10,817 bases of DNA, from positions 1 to 10,817 of the forward strand of contig DCST01000015.1 of assembly GCA_002325765.1 (NCBI GenBank). The letters are read 5' to 3'. The DNA is from a bacterium UBA1459. GTDB lineage: Bacteria > Pseudomonadota > Alphaproteobacteria > CAJXXZ01 > UBA1459. Below, one piece after another: positions 1-6,888 of this stretch. Under the pieces are notes generated by a model that did no database searches, had not been told where the DNA came from, and saw nothing but the letters and a program-made list of their open reading frames with translations. Numbering within the stretch: the first letter of the stretch is position 1; every line of letters starts with the position of its first letter. The translations under genes and the position numbers were made by a program.

Positions 1-42
1 AAATAGATTTTCTTTAATTTTTATCTTTGTTTCTACTTTCAT
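1..42 (-). CDS. 5' end of an unidentified protein gene, truncated by the window edge
   Basis: The reverse strand reads ATG at position 42 followed by 14 open codons (MKVETKIKIKENLF) to the window edge. A good Shine-Dalgarno sequence, TGAGGAA, lies about 6 nt before the ATG; it is the best one in the window and supports a real start. The gene lies 17 nt downstream of tRNA-Gly in the same direction, so it is probably co-transcribed with tRNA-Tyr and tRNA-Gly. In E. coli a Tyr-Gly-Thr tRNA cluster precedes tufB and then secE. The visible residues are not the start of EF-Tu; a short lysine-rich start would be compatible with SecE, but 14 residues cannot decide this. Product unknown. Confidence 0.6.
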   Translation of the reverse strand, partial: MKVETKIKIKENLF

Positions 43-47
43 TATAA

Positions 48-54
48 TTCCTCA
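48..54 (-). promoter_or_regulatory. Shine-Dalgarno sequence of the left-edge gene
   Basis: The minus strand reads TGAGGAA, ending 5 nt before the ATG at 42. It matches the anti-SD core (AGGA). Almost all other genes here lack such a site, so its presence helps fix the start of the left-edge gene. Confidence 0.6.
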
Positions 55-59
55 TGAAA

Positions 60-130
60 AGCGAATGAAGGGAATCGAACCCTCATATCCAGCTTGGAAG
101 GCTGATGCTTTACCACTAAGCTACATTCGC
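60..130 (-). tRNA. tRNA-Gly (anticodon TCC)
   Basis: The minus strand folds into a full cloverleaf: acceptor GCGAATG/CATTCGC, D-arm GCTT...AAGC, anticodon loop CTTCCAA (TCC, reads GGN and mainly GGA), and T-arm with TTCGATT. The discriminator is U (position 60), as usual for bacterial tRNA-Gly. The CCA tail is not encoded. It lies 6 nt downstream of tRNA-Tyr, so both are probably cut from one precursor. Confidence 0.96.
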
Positions 131-136
131 ATAACA

Positions 137-221
137 TGGACAGAGAGAGATTCGAACTCCCGTAGACCCTTCGGTCGTCAGATTTACAGTCTGATGCTTT
201 TAGCCACTCAGCCACCTGTCC
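137..221 (-). tRNA. tRNA-Tyr (anticodon GTA)
   Basis: Class II tRNA on the minus strand. The acceptor is GGACAGG paired with TCTGTCC (one G-U pair), the anticodon loop is CTGTAAA (GTA), there is a long variable arm with a GACC/GGTC stem, and the T-loop is TTCGAAT. The discriminator is A. CCA is not encoded. It is the first tRNA after rpsD and is followed closely by tRNA-Gly. Confidence 0.96.
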
Positions 222-231
222 TTGCAAGATA

Positions 232-240
232 ATTTTAACA
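232..240 (-). promoter_or_regulatory. Candidate extended -10 promoter element for the tRNA-Tyr/tRNA-Gly unit
   Basis: The minus strand reads TGTTAAAAT (TGn plus TAAAAT), ending 10 nt before the first base of tRNA-Tyr, at a normal distance for transcription start. No convincing -35 box is seen 17 bp upstream (TATAAA). The 77-bp gap to rpsD is otherwise AT-rich sequence without a gene, and no clear hairpin terminator for rpsD is visible. Confidence 0.45.
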
Positions 241-298
241 TATTTTTTTTTATTTTTATAAAATATTTAATAATTTTTTGTATATAAAGTTAAGAGTA

Positions 299-910
299 TT
301 ATCTACCATGAGCTGCTACAAGTAAATTAAATCTCATAGGGCCTGGATATTGAGCGCTACTAATTGTAGGTAATGCCATAACTTCAAGAGTAAATCCAGT
401 CATTTTTAAATATTCTGGTATATTTCTTTCTGTAGATCCTTGAGCAATCATAACATCTGAATTATTACGCATATAATCATGTAAAGTAACTTTATCTCCA
501 ACTTTTACTCTGTAAGACCAAATATCTACCTTCTTACTATTCACTAAAATATGTCCATGATTTACAAGCTGACGAGCAGCAAAAGGTGTCATTGCCCATT
601 TAGCTTTATAAACAATATTAGATAATAAAGATTCAAGTAGTTGACAAAGATTATTGTCACTTGCTCCTTTTTGACGAATAGCTAAAGCGGTAAGTGTTTT
701 GATTTTTTTAGCTCTCATTTTACCAAAATAATGACAAATTTTTTTTCTTTCTTTTAATTGCTCTCCATAAGTCGTAAGAGAACGTGTTGCTATTTTACCA
801 TGTACATTACCATGCATTCCTGGCTTATAATTTCTTTTATTAATAGGACTTTTAGCTCTACCTAGTATATTTTGTCCGATTGTTCTATCTATTTTATACT
901 GTTTTGACAT
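299..910 (-). CDS. rpsD: Small ribosomal subunit protein uS4 (S4)
   Basis: S4 binds 16S rRNA early in assembly of the 30S subunit. The start at 910 gives 203 residues beginning MSKQYKIDR, matching the family start and length (about 205). An upstream in-frame ATG at 937 would add nine residues (MHKIMLIYK) that S4 proteins lack, and would run past the candidate promoter. The N-terminal part has LGRAKSPINKRNYKPGMHG (residues 16-34). The S4 RNA-binding domain lies around residues 91-145, with ARQLVNHGHILVNSKKV as its clearest block. The tail YPGPMRFNLLV aligns with the alphaproteobacterial YPxxMxxNLVV, but the last five residues are AAHGR instead of the near-universal EFYSR. It is followed in the same direction by tRNA-Tyr and tRNA-Gly. 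Identification is secure; the tail is unusual. Confidence 0.97.
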   Translation of the reverse strand: MSKQYKIDRTIGQNILGRAKSPINKRNYKPGMHGNVHGKIATRSLTTYGEQLKERKKICHYFGKMRAKKIKTLTALAIRQKGASDNNLCQLLESLLSNIVYKAKWAMTPFAARQLVNHGHILVNSKKVDIWSYRVKVGDKVTLHDYMRNNSDVMIAQGSTERNIPEYLKMTGFTLEVMALPTISSAQYPGPMRFNLLVAAHGR

Positions 911-915
911 TTTAT

Positions 916-924
916 ATATTAACA
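916..924 (-). promoter_or_regulatory. Candidate extended -10 promoter element for rpsD
   Basis: The minus strand reads TGTTAATAT ending 5 nt before the rpsD ATG at 910. If used, transcription would begin at or almost at the start codon, giving a leaderless mRNA. No Shine-Dalgarno sequence precedes this ATG, which agrees with that reading. Such words arise easily by chance in AT-rich DNA. Confidence 0.3.
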
Positions 925-931
925 TTATTTT

Positions 932-1456
932 ATGCAAAATATTATTTATAATAGCTGGAATAATATGTTTTTAGGTCATTATACTTATACAGGAAACAAA
1001 GAGTATTTTGATGTTATAGTTCAAATTATGATGAATTTTATAAATAATGTAAAAATTACTAACAGTATTGACGAATATAGTTTATTTAATGAAAGATATA
1101 TTTTTTATACAGATAAACATATAGAGCCAATAGAAAATATTTGTATATTTACTTCATATAGAAAGAACTCTATATTAATTGATGAGAATTATTTAATAAA
1201 ATTTATTAGTGATACTTTTAATATTACAATTAATAATATTAGTTCAATTTATACATACTCATCTATAATGATTAAGATTATTACTCATCAGGAAATAAAA
1301 TATCAGCAACCAATACAATTATTTGATTTATTTAAATATAATAAATCAGTACTTACACAAGGTATAATTAAAAAGATACAAAATTTATTACTAAAAACAG
1401 GTATGCCTTATTGTGATGAGTATGCAAGATTAGCTTGTAGTATTATATCTGATTAA
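932..1456 (+). CDS. Uncharacterised protein, 174 aa
   Basis: I do not recognise this protein. The frame is open for 174 codons between rpsD (divergent) and mutL (convergent), and it is the only long frame there. It is rich in Ile, Asn, Tyr and Lys, has no signal peptide or clear membrane segment, and reads as a mixed alpha/beta soluble protein. The C-terminal part is the least AT-biased (KTGMPYCDEYARLAC, residues 155-169) and contains two cysteines five apart. The start is uncertain: the ATG at 932 has no Shine-Dalgarno sequence and leaves 21 bp to rpsD, whereas the ATG at 965 (residue 12, MFLGHYTYTG) has GGA 5 nt upstream and a TATAAT 12 nt upstream (947-952). The TAA overlaps the mutL stop. 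Confidence 0.7.
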   Translation: MQNIIYNSWNNMFLGHYTYTGNKEYFDVIVQIMMNFINNVKITNSIDEYSLFNERYIFYTDKHIEPIENICIFTSYRKNSILIDENYLIKFISDTFNITINNISSIYTYSSIMIKIITHQEIKYQQPIQLFDLFKYNKSVLTQGIIKKIQNLLLKTGMPYCDEYARLACSIISD

Positions 1457-2937
1457 CATCTACAAAAATTATGATTAATTGTAGATTTATTGTATTTAAG
1501 ATAAATCGGTCTACCATGATTACAAATTGCAGCATTATCTATTTTCATAAGTGAATTTACAATAGCTTTACAATCAAGTATATTTAACATATCTCCAGCT
1601 TTAATAGAATTTCTACATGCATAATCATATAAGAAATCATTATGTCTTAGATGTAATATTGTGCTGATTAACTTTCTTTCATCTAATAAGCAATTATATG
1701 CAGTGATATTTAATACATTGTTCTTAATATGATATTCAATCAGATTTGTACAATCTATATTTTTTAATTTATCTATACTTTCATTAGAAATAGGAGATTG
1801 TATTGGATATAATAAGTATGTCATTACGGATACAGATGATTTAAGTTGTTCATACATTATTCTTTCTGCGGCGGCATGCTGATCAATCATAATCATTTCA
1901 GTTTTATTAAAAATAATAATATAAGTATTCCATACTTGACCTAAAACTTGATATTTATCCTCTTCATATAAGAGTATTTGTTCGCTTTTTTGATTATAAG
2001 ATTGCTCTTCTAAAATAAGAGTATTTGTAAATTTTTCAACATTCATTGCATGTATTATTGATTTAGCTATAACTTCAAAAATAATATTATTATTAAATCT
2101 AACATCATCTTTAGCTGGATTAATATTTACATCTACCATTTCATAATCGCATTTTATATTTAAAATAAAAGAAATATTCGATACATTTGTTTCTTTTTGA
2201 TATACATTGCGTACTACTTGTGTTATTTTCTTGTTTTTAACATATCTGTTATTAACAAAAATATAGTTTTTGGTATTAATTAATCCATATAAAATCTGTC
2301 CAGATATTTTAATATTATCCTTCTCATAATTTATATTAATAAATGTGCTTTGATCTGTACCAAGTACATCTTTAAGTCTATTTATAGTATAGTATTTTGT
2401 TTTATTATTTTTTTTAAATTTAAATTTAATATTTTCATAACATAAAGCATAAGCATCTACTATTTCTGCACAAGCATTATTTTCTTCAGTTATAGGTCTT
2501 AAAAACTTGGCTCTAGCTGGCATATTAATAAATAAATTTTCAACAATAATTGTTGTTCCGTTATTTGCTGGAGTGATATTAATATGATTATTCTCCCATT
2601 TATATCCCTCATATTTTTTAGTAATAATTTGTAAATGAGATACCATTTTAATTGCATTTAAAGCCTCTCCTCTAAAACCAAGTGTAGTTATTTTATCTAA
2701 TGAATCGAATTTAGATGTAGTATGAGATTCTGTACATACTTCTAGATCTTCTCTACACATACCTATTCCATTATCAGAGACTTTAATAAAGTTGTTATTA
2801 CGTATTTCAATATTAATTTCTGTAGCTCCTGCATCTATACTATTTTCAATTAATTCCTTAATTATACAGGATGGATTTTGTATTACCTGTCCAGCAGCGA
2901 CTTGTCTTATTGTTTGCAAATCAAGTTTACGAATCAT
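1453..2937 (-). CDS. mutL: DNA mismatch repair protein MutL (endonuclease type)
   Basis: MutL couples mismatch recognition by MutS to strand removal. The N-terminal GHKL ATPase is clear: KELIENSIDAGA (27-38, with E28 and N32 at the catalytic and Mg positions), DNGIG (55-59), TSK (74-76), GFRGEAL (87-93), NMPARAKFL (138-146) and NPAKDDVRF (273-281). The C-terminal domain has the nuclease set DQHAAAERIMYE (352-363, matching DQHA-x2-E-x4-E), ACR (440-442), CNHGRP (472-477) and a final FCR. It should therefore nick DNA itself, unlike E. coli MutL. At 494 residues it is about 100 shorter than usual, mainly in the linker around residues 300-330. Odd changes are AAGQ for AAGE at residue 17, and NPAKDDVRF where NVHPxKxEVRF is usual. 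No Shine-Dalgarno sequence precedes the ATG. MutS is not in the window. Confidence 0.96.
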   Translation of the reverse strand: MIRKLDLQTIRQVAAGQVIQNPSCIIKELIENSIDAGATEINIEIRNNNFIKVSDNGIGMCREDLEVCTESHTTSKFDSLDKITTLGFRGEALNAIKMVSHLQIITKKYEGYKWENNHINITPANNGTTIIVENLFINMPARAKFLRPITEENNACAEIVDAYALCYENIKFKFKKNNKTKYYTINRLKDVLGTDQSTFININYEKDNIKISGQILYGLINTKNYIFVNNRYVKNKKITQVVRNVYQKETNVSNISFILNIKCDYEMVDVNINPAKDDVRFNNNIIFEVIAKSIIHAMNVEKFTNTLILEEQSYNQKSEQILLYEEDKYQVLGQVWNTYIIIFNKTEMIMIDQHAAAERIMYEQLKSSVSVMTYLLYPIQSPISNESIDKLKNIDCTNLIEYHIKNNVLNITAYNCLLDERKLISTILHLRHNDFLYDYACRNSIKAGDMLNILDCKAIVNSLMKIDNAAICNHGRPIYLKYNKSTINHNFCRC

Positions 2938-2961
2938 AACATATTATCGGATATTTTATGA

Positions 2962-2967
2962 ATTATA
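2962..2967 (-). promoter_or_regulatory. Candidate -10 box for mutL
   Basis: The minus strand has a perfect TATAAT 24 nt before the mutL ATG, in the 65-bp divergent gap between mutL and the 193-aa gene. No good -35 box is visible (TCTTAA at the expected place). On the plus strand the same gap has TACAAT at 2991-2996, 6 nt before the ATG at 3003, which may be the -10 of the aspS operon. Confidence 0.33.
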
Positions 2968-3002
2968 AGATAATATCATAATACTTAAGATACAATTTTA
3001 TT

Positions 3003-3584
3003 ATGTTTAAGTATATCGAAATAAATATAGAAGAAAGAACTAGATCTACTTATTATAAGAAATTTGATAATATAATTGACAGCAGTAATTATGTTAATAA
3101 ATATGTATATATCAGTAATTTTTTTATTGATATATTAATGGGAAATACTAATAGCATAAACTTTAATATAGATAAATCAATTGGATTAATTACACTTTAT
3201 GAAAAAATGAAATTTCATAATTTAGATAAGATTATTACTATTTATATAAATACAGATAATTTTGTCTATTATGTAGAAATATCTAATAATATATCATTGA
3301 TGTTTTGTTTTTATAAAAAAAACTTAATATTTAGTAATGATTTTATACTCAAATCTGAATTTAATACATATTTATCTATAATAACTTTCATAATATATCT
3401 AAAAAACGAAGAAAAAATATGTGAATTAATACATTCATTTATAAGAGTAAAGCAAGTAACTGGAGCCATAGAAAACTTGAATAGCTTTGATGTTTCTTTT
3501 TATAGAAAAGATGATAAAGAAATATCTGTTACTTTTGAAATATTGCATCGCAAATTTTTTCACTACAAACTAATGTATATCTGA
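3003..3584 (+). CDS. Uncharacterised protein, 193 aa, first gene of the aspS operon
   Basis: I do not recognise this protein. It begins MFKYIEINIEERTRS and looks soluble: alternating charged and beta-rich stretches in the N-terminal two thirds, a helical stretch around residues 120-150 (LSIITFIIYLKNEEKICEL), then a charged tail ending LMYI. There is no signal peptide and no known motif. Its TGA stop is followed at once by TAA, and aspS begins 12 nt later, so the two are almost certainly co-transcribed. The gene opens the operon with 65 bp to divergent mutL. Very high Ile/Asn/Lys/Tyr content suggests fast drift, so a distant homologue could be hidden. It could belong with the GspF-like protein at the operon's end, but nothing in the sequence proves it. 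Confidence 0.72.
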   Translation: MFKYIEINIEERTRSTYYKKFDNIIDSSNYVNKYVYISNFFIDILMGNTNSINFNIDKSIGLITLYEKMKFHNLDKIITIYINTDNFVYYVEISNNISLMFCFYKKNLIFSNDFILKSEFNTYLSIITFIIYLKNEEKICELIHSFIRVKQVTGAIENLNSFDVSFYRKDDKEISVTFEILHRKFFHYKLMYI

Positions 3585-3596
3585 TAAGATATTTTT

Positions 3597-5231
3597 ATGC
3601 ATATAGGTAAAAAGTTATTAGCAGATGCAGCTAAAATTATGAATATTAAAACACAAATTACTGGATGGATAGCAAATAAACGTAAACATAAAAATCTTAC
3701 ATTTATAGAATTAAGAGATTATACTGCAGTTATACAAGTTATAATTAATGAAGAAATTAAGATAACTAATGAATCTTATGTAGAATTTACGGGTATATTT
3801 AAGAATAGAGAAGTAAGTCAAATAAATAATAATATTGCATTTGGATCAATAGAATTTGAAGCAACTAATATAAAAATTATATCAGAATCATTACCAATAC
3901 CATTTTCAATTAATGATAGTAATATATCAGATGATATTAAAACACAATATAGATTTTTATTTCATAGATCAGAACAAAGTACTCTTAGACAAAGAAGTGA
4001 AATTATTTGGAAAATACGTACTTTTATGCAAAACAATGAATTTTTTGAAGTAAATACACCTATTATTACATCTCCATCTCCAGAGGGAGCAAGAGATTTT
4101 TTAATACCAAGCCGTATGCATCCTGGTAAATTTTATGCAATGCCACAGTCCCCTCAAATCTTTAAACAAATATTAATGGTCGGAGGTTTAAATAAATACT
4201 ATCAAATAGCTCCATGTTTTAGGGATGAAGATGCAAGAAGTGATAGATGTTTTGGTGCATTCTATCAATTAGATGTTGAAATTACAGAACCAACTCAAGA
4301 ACAAATTTTTGATTTTATAGTTGAGTTATTAAAATATATATTTAATGAATTTATACCAGATAGAAAAATGAATATAAATTATATAACATATGATGAGGCA
4401 ATACACAGATATGGCACAGATAAACCAAATTTAAATATACCATTATTTATAGAAGATTTTACTAGTTATTTTAAACAATCAGATATGATGCTTTTTGCAA
4501 ATGCAATAGAAAAAGGATGTGTAGTAAAAGCCGTAAGATCTAAATGCAAAAATGCAGAAGCTGTATTGAAAAATCTGTCATTTAAGGTTGCTTATGCTAC
4601 TAAAATAGATAATCAAATTAAAGGACCTATTGGAAAGTTTGTTGATTTTCATATAGATGATTCTATATTCTTTATATGTGATACTGAATCATTAGCGCTT
4701 AAAAAGTGTAATTTATTAATAAAAGAACTAGCTCAATATGAATCATGTACAAATAATCTTGAAATAATAATTGTTAAAGATTTTCCAATGTTTGAGTATG
4801 AAAATAATCAATGGAACTTTTGCCATAATCCTTTTTCAATGCCTCAAGATACTAATTTTGAAGAAAGTAATTTAAAGGATATTAAGGCATTTCAATATGA
4901 TATTGTTTGTAATGGTTATGAGTTAATTAGCGGATCTATTAGAAATTCTGATGCAGATTTACTGATTAAAGCATTCAAGATATGTGGCTATTCAGAGGAA
5001 ACAGTTCAAGATAATTTTAGATGTATTTTAAATGCATTAAGATTTGGGGCTCCACCGCATGGAGGTTTTGCATTAGGAATAGAAAGATTAATAATGATTA
5101 TACTTAATATAACAAATATAAGAGATATTGAGCCATTTCCTATTAATACAAATGGATATTGTCCATTAACTGGAGCACCAATTACTATTGATAATAATAT
5201 ATTAAAAGACTATAAACTTAAAATAATATAA
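3597..5231 (+). CDS. aspS: Aspartate--tRNA ligase (probably non-discriminating, Asp/Asn)
   Basis: Class IIb synthetase that charges tRNA-Asp in the cytoplasm. The N-terminal OB fold binds the anticodon (residues 18-95; GWIANKRKHKNLTFIELRD). The catalytic core has SPEGARDFLIP (161-171), PQSPQIFKQ (183-191), motif 2 FRDEDARSDR...FYQLDVE (208-228) and motif 3 GAPPHGGFALGIERL (484-498). The bacterial GAD insert is present but shortened (about 285-395). GxFYQLD and ELISGSIRN (442-450) are alphaproteobacterial in style. His31 aligns with the histidine that marks non-discriminating AspRS, so it may also form Asp-tRNA-Asn for GatCAB. Length is 544, versus about 590 usual. Residue 221 is Ala where class IIb enzymes have Glu just before the Phe that stacks on ATP's adenine. 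No Shine-Dalgarno is seen. It lies between two unknown genes, 12 and 8 nt away. Confidence 0.97.
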   Translation: MHIGKKLLADAAKIMNIKTQITGWIANKRKHKNLTFIELRDYTAVIQVIINEEIKITNESYVEFTGIFKNREVSQINNNIAFGSIEFEATNIKIISESLPIPFSINDSNISDDIKTQYRFLFHRSEQSTLRQRSEIIWKIRTFMQNNEFFEVNTPIITSPSPEGARDFLIPSRMHPGKFYAMPQSPQIFKQILMVGGLNKYYQIAPCFRDEDARSDRCFGAFYQLDVEITEPTQEQIFDFIVELLKYIFNEFIPDRKMNINYITYDEAIHRYGTDKPNLNIPLFIEDFTSYFKQSDMMLFANAIEKGCVVKAVRSKCKNAEAVLKNLSFKVAYATKIDNQIKGPIGKFVDFHIDDSIFFICDTESLALKKCNLLIKELAQYESCTNNLEIIIVKDFPMFEYENNQWNFCHNPFSMPQDTNFEESNLKDIKAFQYDIVCNGYELISGSIRNSDADLLIKAFKICGYSEETVQDNFRCILNALRFGAPPHGGFALGIERLIMIILNITNIRDIEPFPINTNGYCPLTGAPITIDNNILKDYKLKII

Positions 5232-5239
5232 AATATTTT

Positions 5240-6151
5240 ATGATAGATTTAAAGTTTCAGGGTTCATATTATCAGGAAGAACATTTTTTATTATGTTCTA
5301 AGTTGTGTTGCTCTTTGAAAGATAATAAAAATACCTTGGATCTTATTCTATTTTCATGGAAAAATGATCTGAATACTCCCTATCATTTAATTAAAAGTAT
5401 TATTGAAAAAACTAGTAATTTATATAATATATCAGATTGTCTTCATATGTTTATAGTATATAATACATGGTTTTTTGGAATATTTAGTATTTATGATCTT
5501 GAGGCATGTAATAAAATAACTAATTTACACTTAAATATTATGGATGATCAAAATACATTATATACTACTCCTTTAGAAATTGAATATACTCAGTCTGAAA
5601 ACTATAATAAAATGCATGCATTTATAATTGAACCATATGCCCCTTATGTATTTGGTATAAATATTAAACTATTTATACATATTATACCGCTTATTTTTAT
5701 TAGCAAAAATCATATATATTTAAATACAGTTATTGCTTATAAAATACTTAATAAAATTATAATTGGTACATTAATAAAGTTTTTTTTAGGACAAGAATTT
5801 TCTGTAAATCAAATTTTGGATTATTTTTTCGATAATAATCAATATTTTAAAAAATACATGCCTATATGTATTTTTATTACATATCCAAAAATTTTTTATG
5901 CTAAGATATGCGTAATTCAATTTAAGTATTTATTATTTGATATTAAAATACAATTAATCTCCTATAAGGACATAATATTAGTAATATTCAGTCTACAATA
6001 TTTAAGTAAATTATATTTTTATATTACTTTTTGTATGTTAAATATTTTATATATAAGTTTAGTTTTTAGTAATGATAGTTCGCAAATTATCTTTTATTTT
6101 ACAAAAAGTATTAAAACAAATCATTTAAACTATATACATAAAAAATCATGA
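5240..6151 (+). CDS. Uncharacterised protein, 303 aa, upstream of the GspF-like gene
   Basis: I do not recognise this protein. Its ATG lies 8 nt after the aspS stop, and its TGA overlaps the next ATG in an ATGA, the typical arrangement of translationally coupled partners. The N-terminal 150 residues look soluble (MIDLKFQGSYYQEEHFLLCSK...), with several cysteines early on. Hydrophobic stretches occur near residues 150-190 and 235-280, so it may attach to or span the inner membrane. No Walker A or B motif is seen, so it is not a GspE/PilB ATPase, and the aspartates of prepilin peptidase are not apparent. A role beside GspF, for example as a diverged GspL/PilM-type platform partner, is suggested only by gene order. 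Composition is extremely rich in Ile, Asn, Lys, Tyr and Phe. Confidence 0.75.
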   Translation: MIDLKFQGSYYQEEHFLLCSKLCCSLKDNKNTLDLILFSWKNDLNTPYHLIKSIIEKTSNLYNISDCLHMFIVYNTWFFGIFSIYDLEACNKITNLHLNIMDDQNTLYTTPLEIEYTQSENYNKMHAFIIEPYAPYVFGINIKLFIHIIPLIFISKNHIYLNTVIAYKILNKIIIGTLIKFFLGQEFSVNQILDYFFDNNQYFKKYMPICIFITYPKIFYAKICVIQFKYLLFDIKIQLISYKDIILVIFSLQYLSKLYFYITFCMLNILYISLVFSNDSSQIIFYFTKSIKTNHLNYIHKKS

Positions 6152-6888
6152 GACAATTTTATTTATTTTGGAAAAATATAACAACTGATCATATTTGTAA
6201 TTTAATAGTATATTTAGTAAAATTGCCTATGTATACAGAAATTATTAATTCAATTATATCTGGTAAAACTATATATGAAAGTTTATATATATACTCAGAT
6301 AAAACAGGTATAATGCTTTTAAATTGTAAAAATATATATGGTTTAAGAGAATTTGGTAATTATATGTTGCTTAAATCAGAAATTAGACAAAAAATGATTA
6401 GTAGTTTATTATATCCTTTGACTGTGCTATTAATATCATCCATAATACTTTTAGTTATGAAATATGTTTTTAATGATAGTATAAATATGACTGGAAAAAT
6501 ACAATATTTAATTTATATTTATGTGTTTATTATATTTATTATCGGTAGTGCTTTTTATAATATATATCGTAATATACAAAAGTATTTATATTATATATTT
6601 TTTACTTATTTAATAGAAAACTATATTTCATTTGAAATGTTTGTTGATTTAATGTCAAAGAAAATTCATATAGATAGTATTAAAAATATTAATGATATTT
6701 CTATGTTTTATTTTCGCAAACCATTTATTTCATTAAATTTACTTAAGCAAGATACTAAAATGATATATAATGATAATAATAATTTAATTAAATTAACTAA
6801 TACGATAATTATTATACTAATTTTACTAATTAATGGAGTAATTATACTATATTATCTTATTAACATAAATATTAAGGGTGTCCATTAA
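6148..6888 (+). CDS. Compact GspF/PilC-like inner-membrane platform protein
   Basis: GspF/PilC proteins form the inner-membrane platform of type II secretion and type IV pilus machines, where the assembly ATPase acts on pilins. This 246-residue protein shows the family plan in reduced form: a cytoplasmic part with SGKTIYESL (38-46, like the GxSLxEAL motif), then EIRQKMISSLLYPLTVLLI (78-96), which matches the R-x-K-i..al.YP signature entering TM1 (about 88-107). TM2 (118-139) follows, then a second cytoplasmic part and TM3 (218-239) at the C-terminus. Normal members are about 400 residues, so both cytoplasmic domains are much shortened. It begins in an ATGA overlap with the 303-aa gene and ends 17 bp inside the convergent vgrG. 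The pilin-like gene at the window's right edge supports this assignment. Identification rests on motif and topology, not on a search. Confidence 0.6.
   Translation: MRQFYLFWKNITTDHICNLIVYLVKLPMYTEIINSIISGKTIYESLYIYSDKTGIMLLNCKNIYGLREFGNYMLLKSEIRQKMISSLLYPLTVLLISSIILLVMKYVFNDSINMTGKIQYLIYIYVFIIFIIGSAFYNIYRNIQKYLYYIFFTYLIENYISFEMFVDLMSKKIHIDSIKNINDISMFYFRKPFISLNLLKQDTKMIYNDNNNLIKLTNTIIIILILLINGVIILYYLININIKGVH

Noticed and set aside
42..227. 61-codon minus-strand open frame
   Set aside because: It runs through tRNA-Tyr and tRNA-Gly, and its translation is just tRNA sequence.
904..909. Perfect TTGACA as a -35 box for the 174-aa gene
   Set aside because: It is the reverse of the start of rpsD, and no -10 hexamer sits 16-18 bp away; the nearest TATAAT is 37 bp downstream.
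911..937. Longer rpsD start at 937
   Set aside because: It adds MHKIMLIYK, which S4 proteins lack, has no Shine-Dalgarno and runs past the candidate promoter; MSKQYKIDR at 910 matches the family.
3582..6151. TGA read as tryptophan (code 4)
   Set aside because: TGA ends two genes here, the conserved genes run full length under the standard code, and Trp uses TGG. TGA readthrough would add only a few codons, so it gains nothing.
5240..6151. 303-aa gene as a GspE/PilB ATPase or prepilin peptidase
   Set aside because: No Walker A or B motif, and no peptidase aspartates in a membrane setting, are visible.
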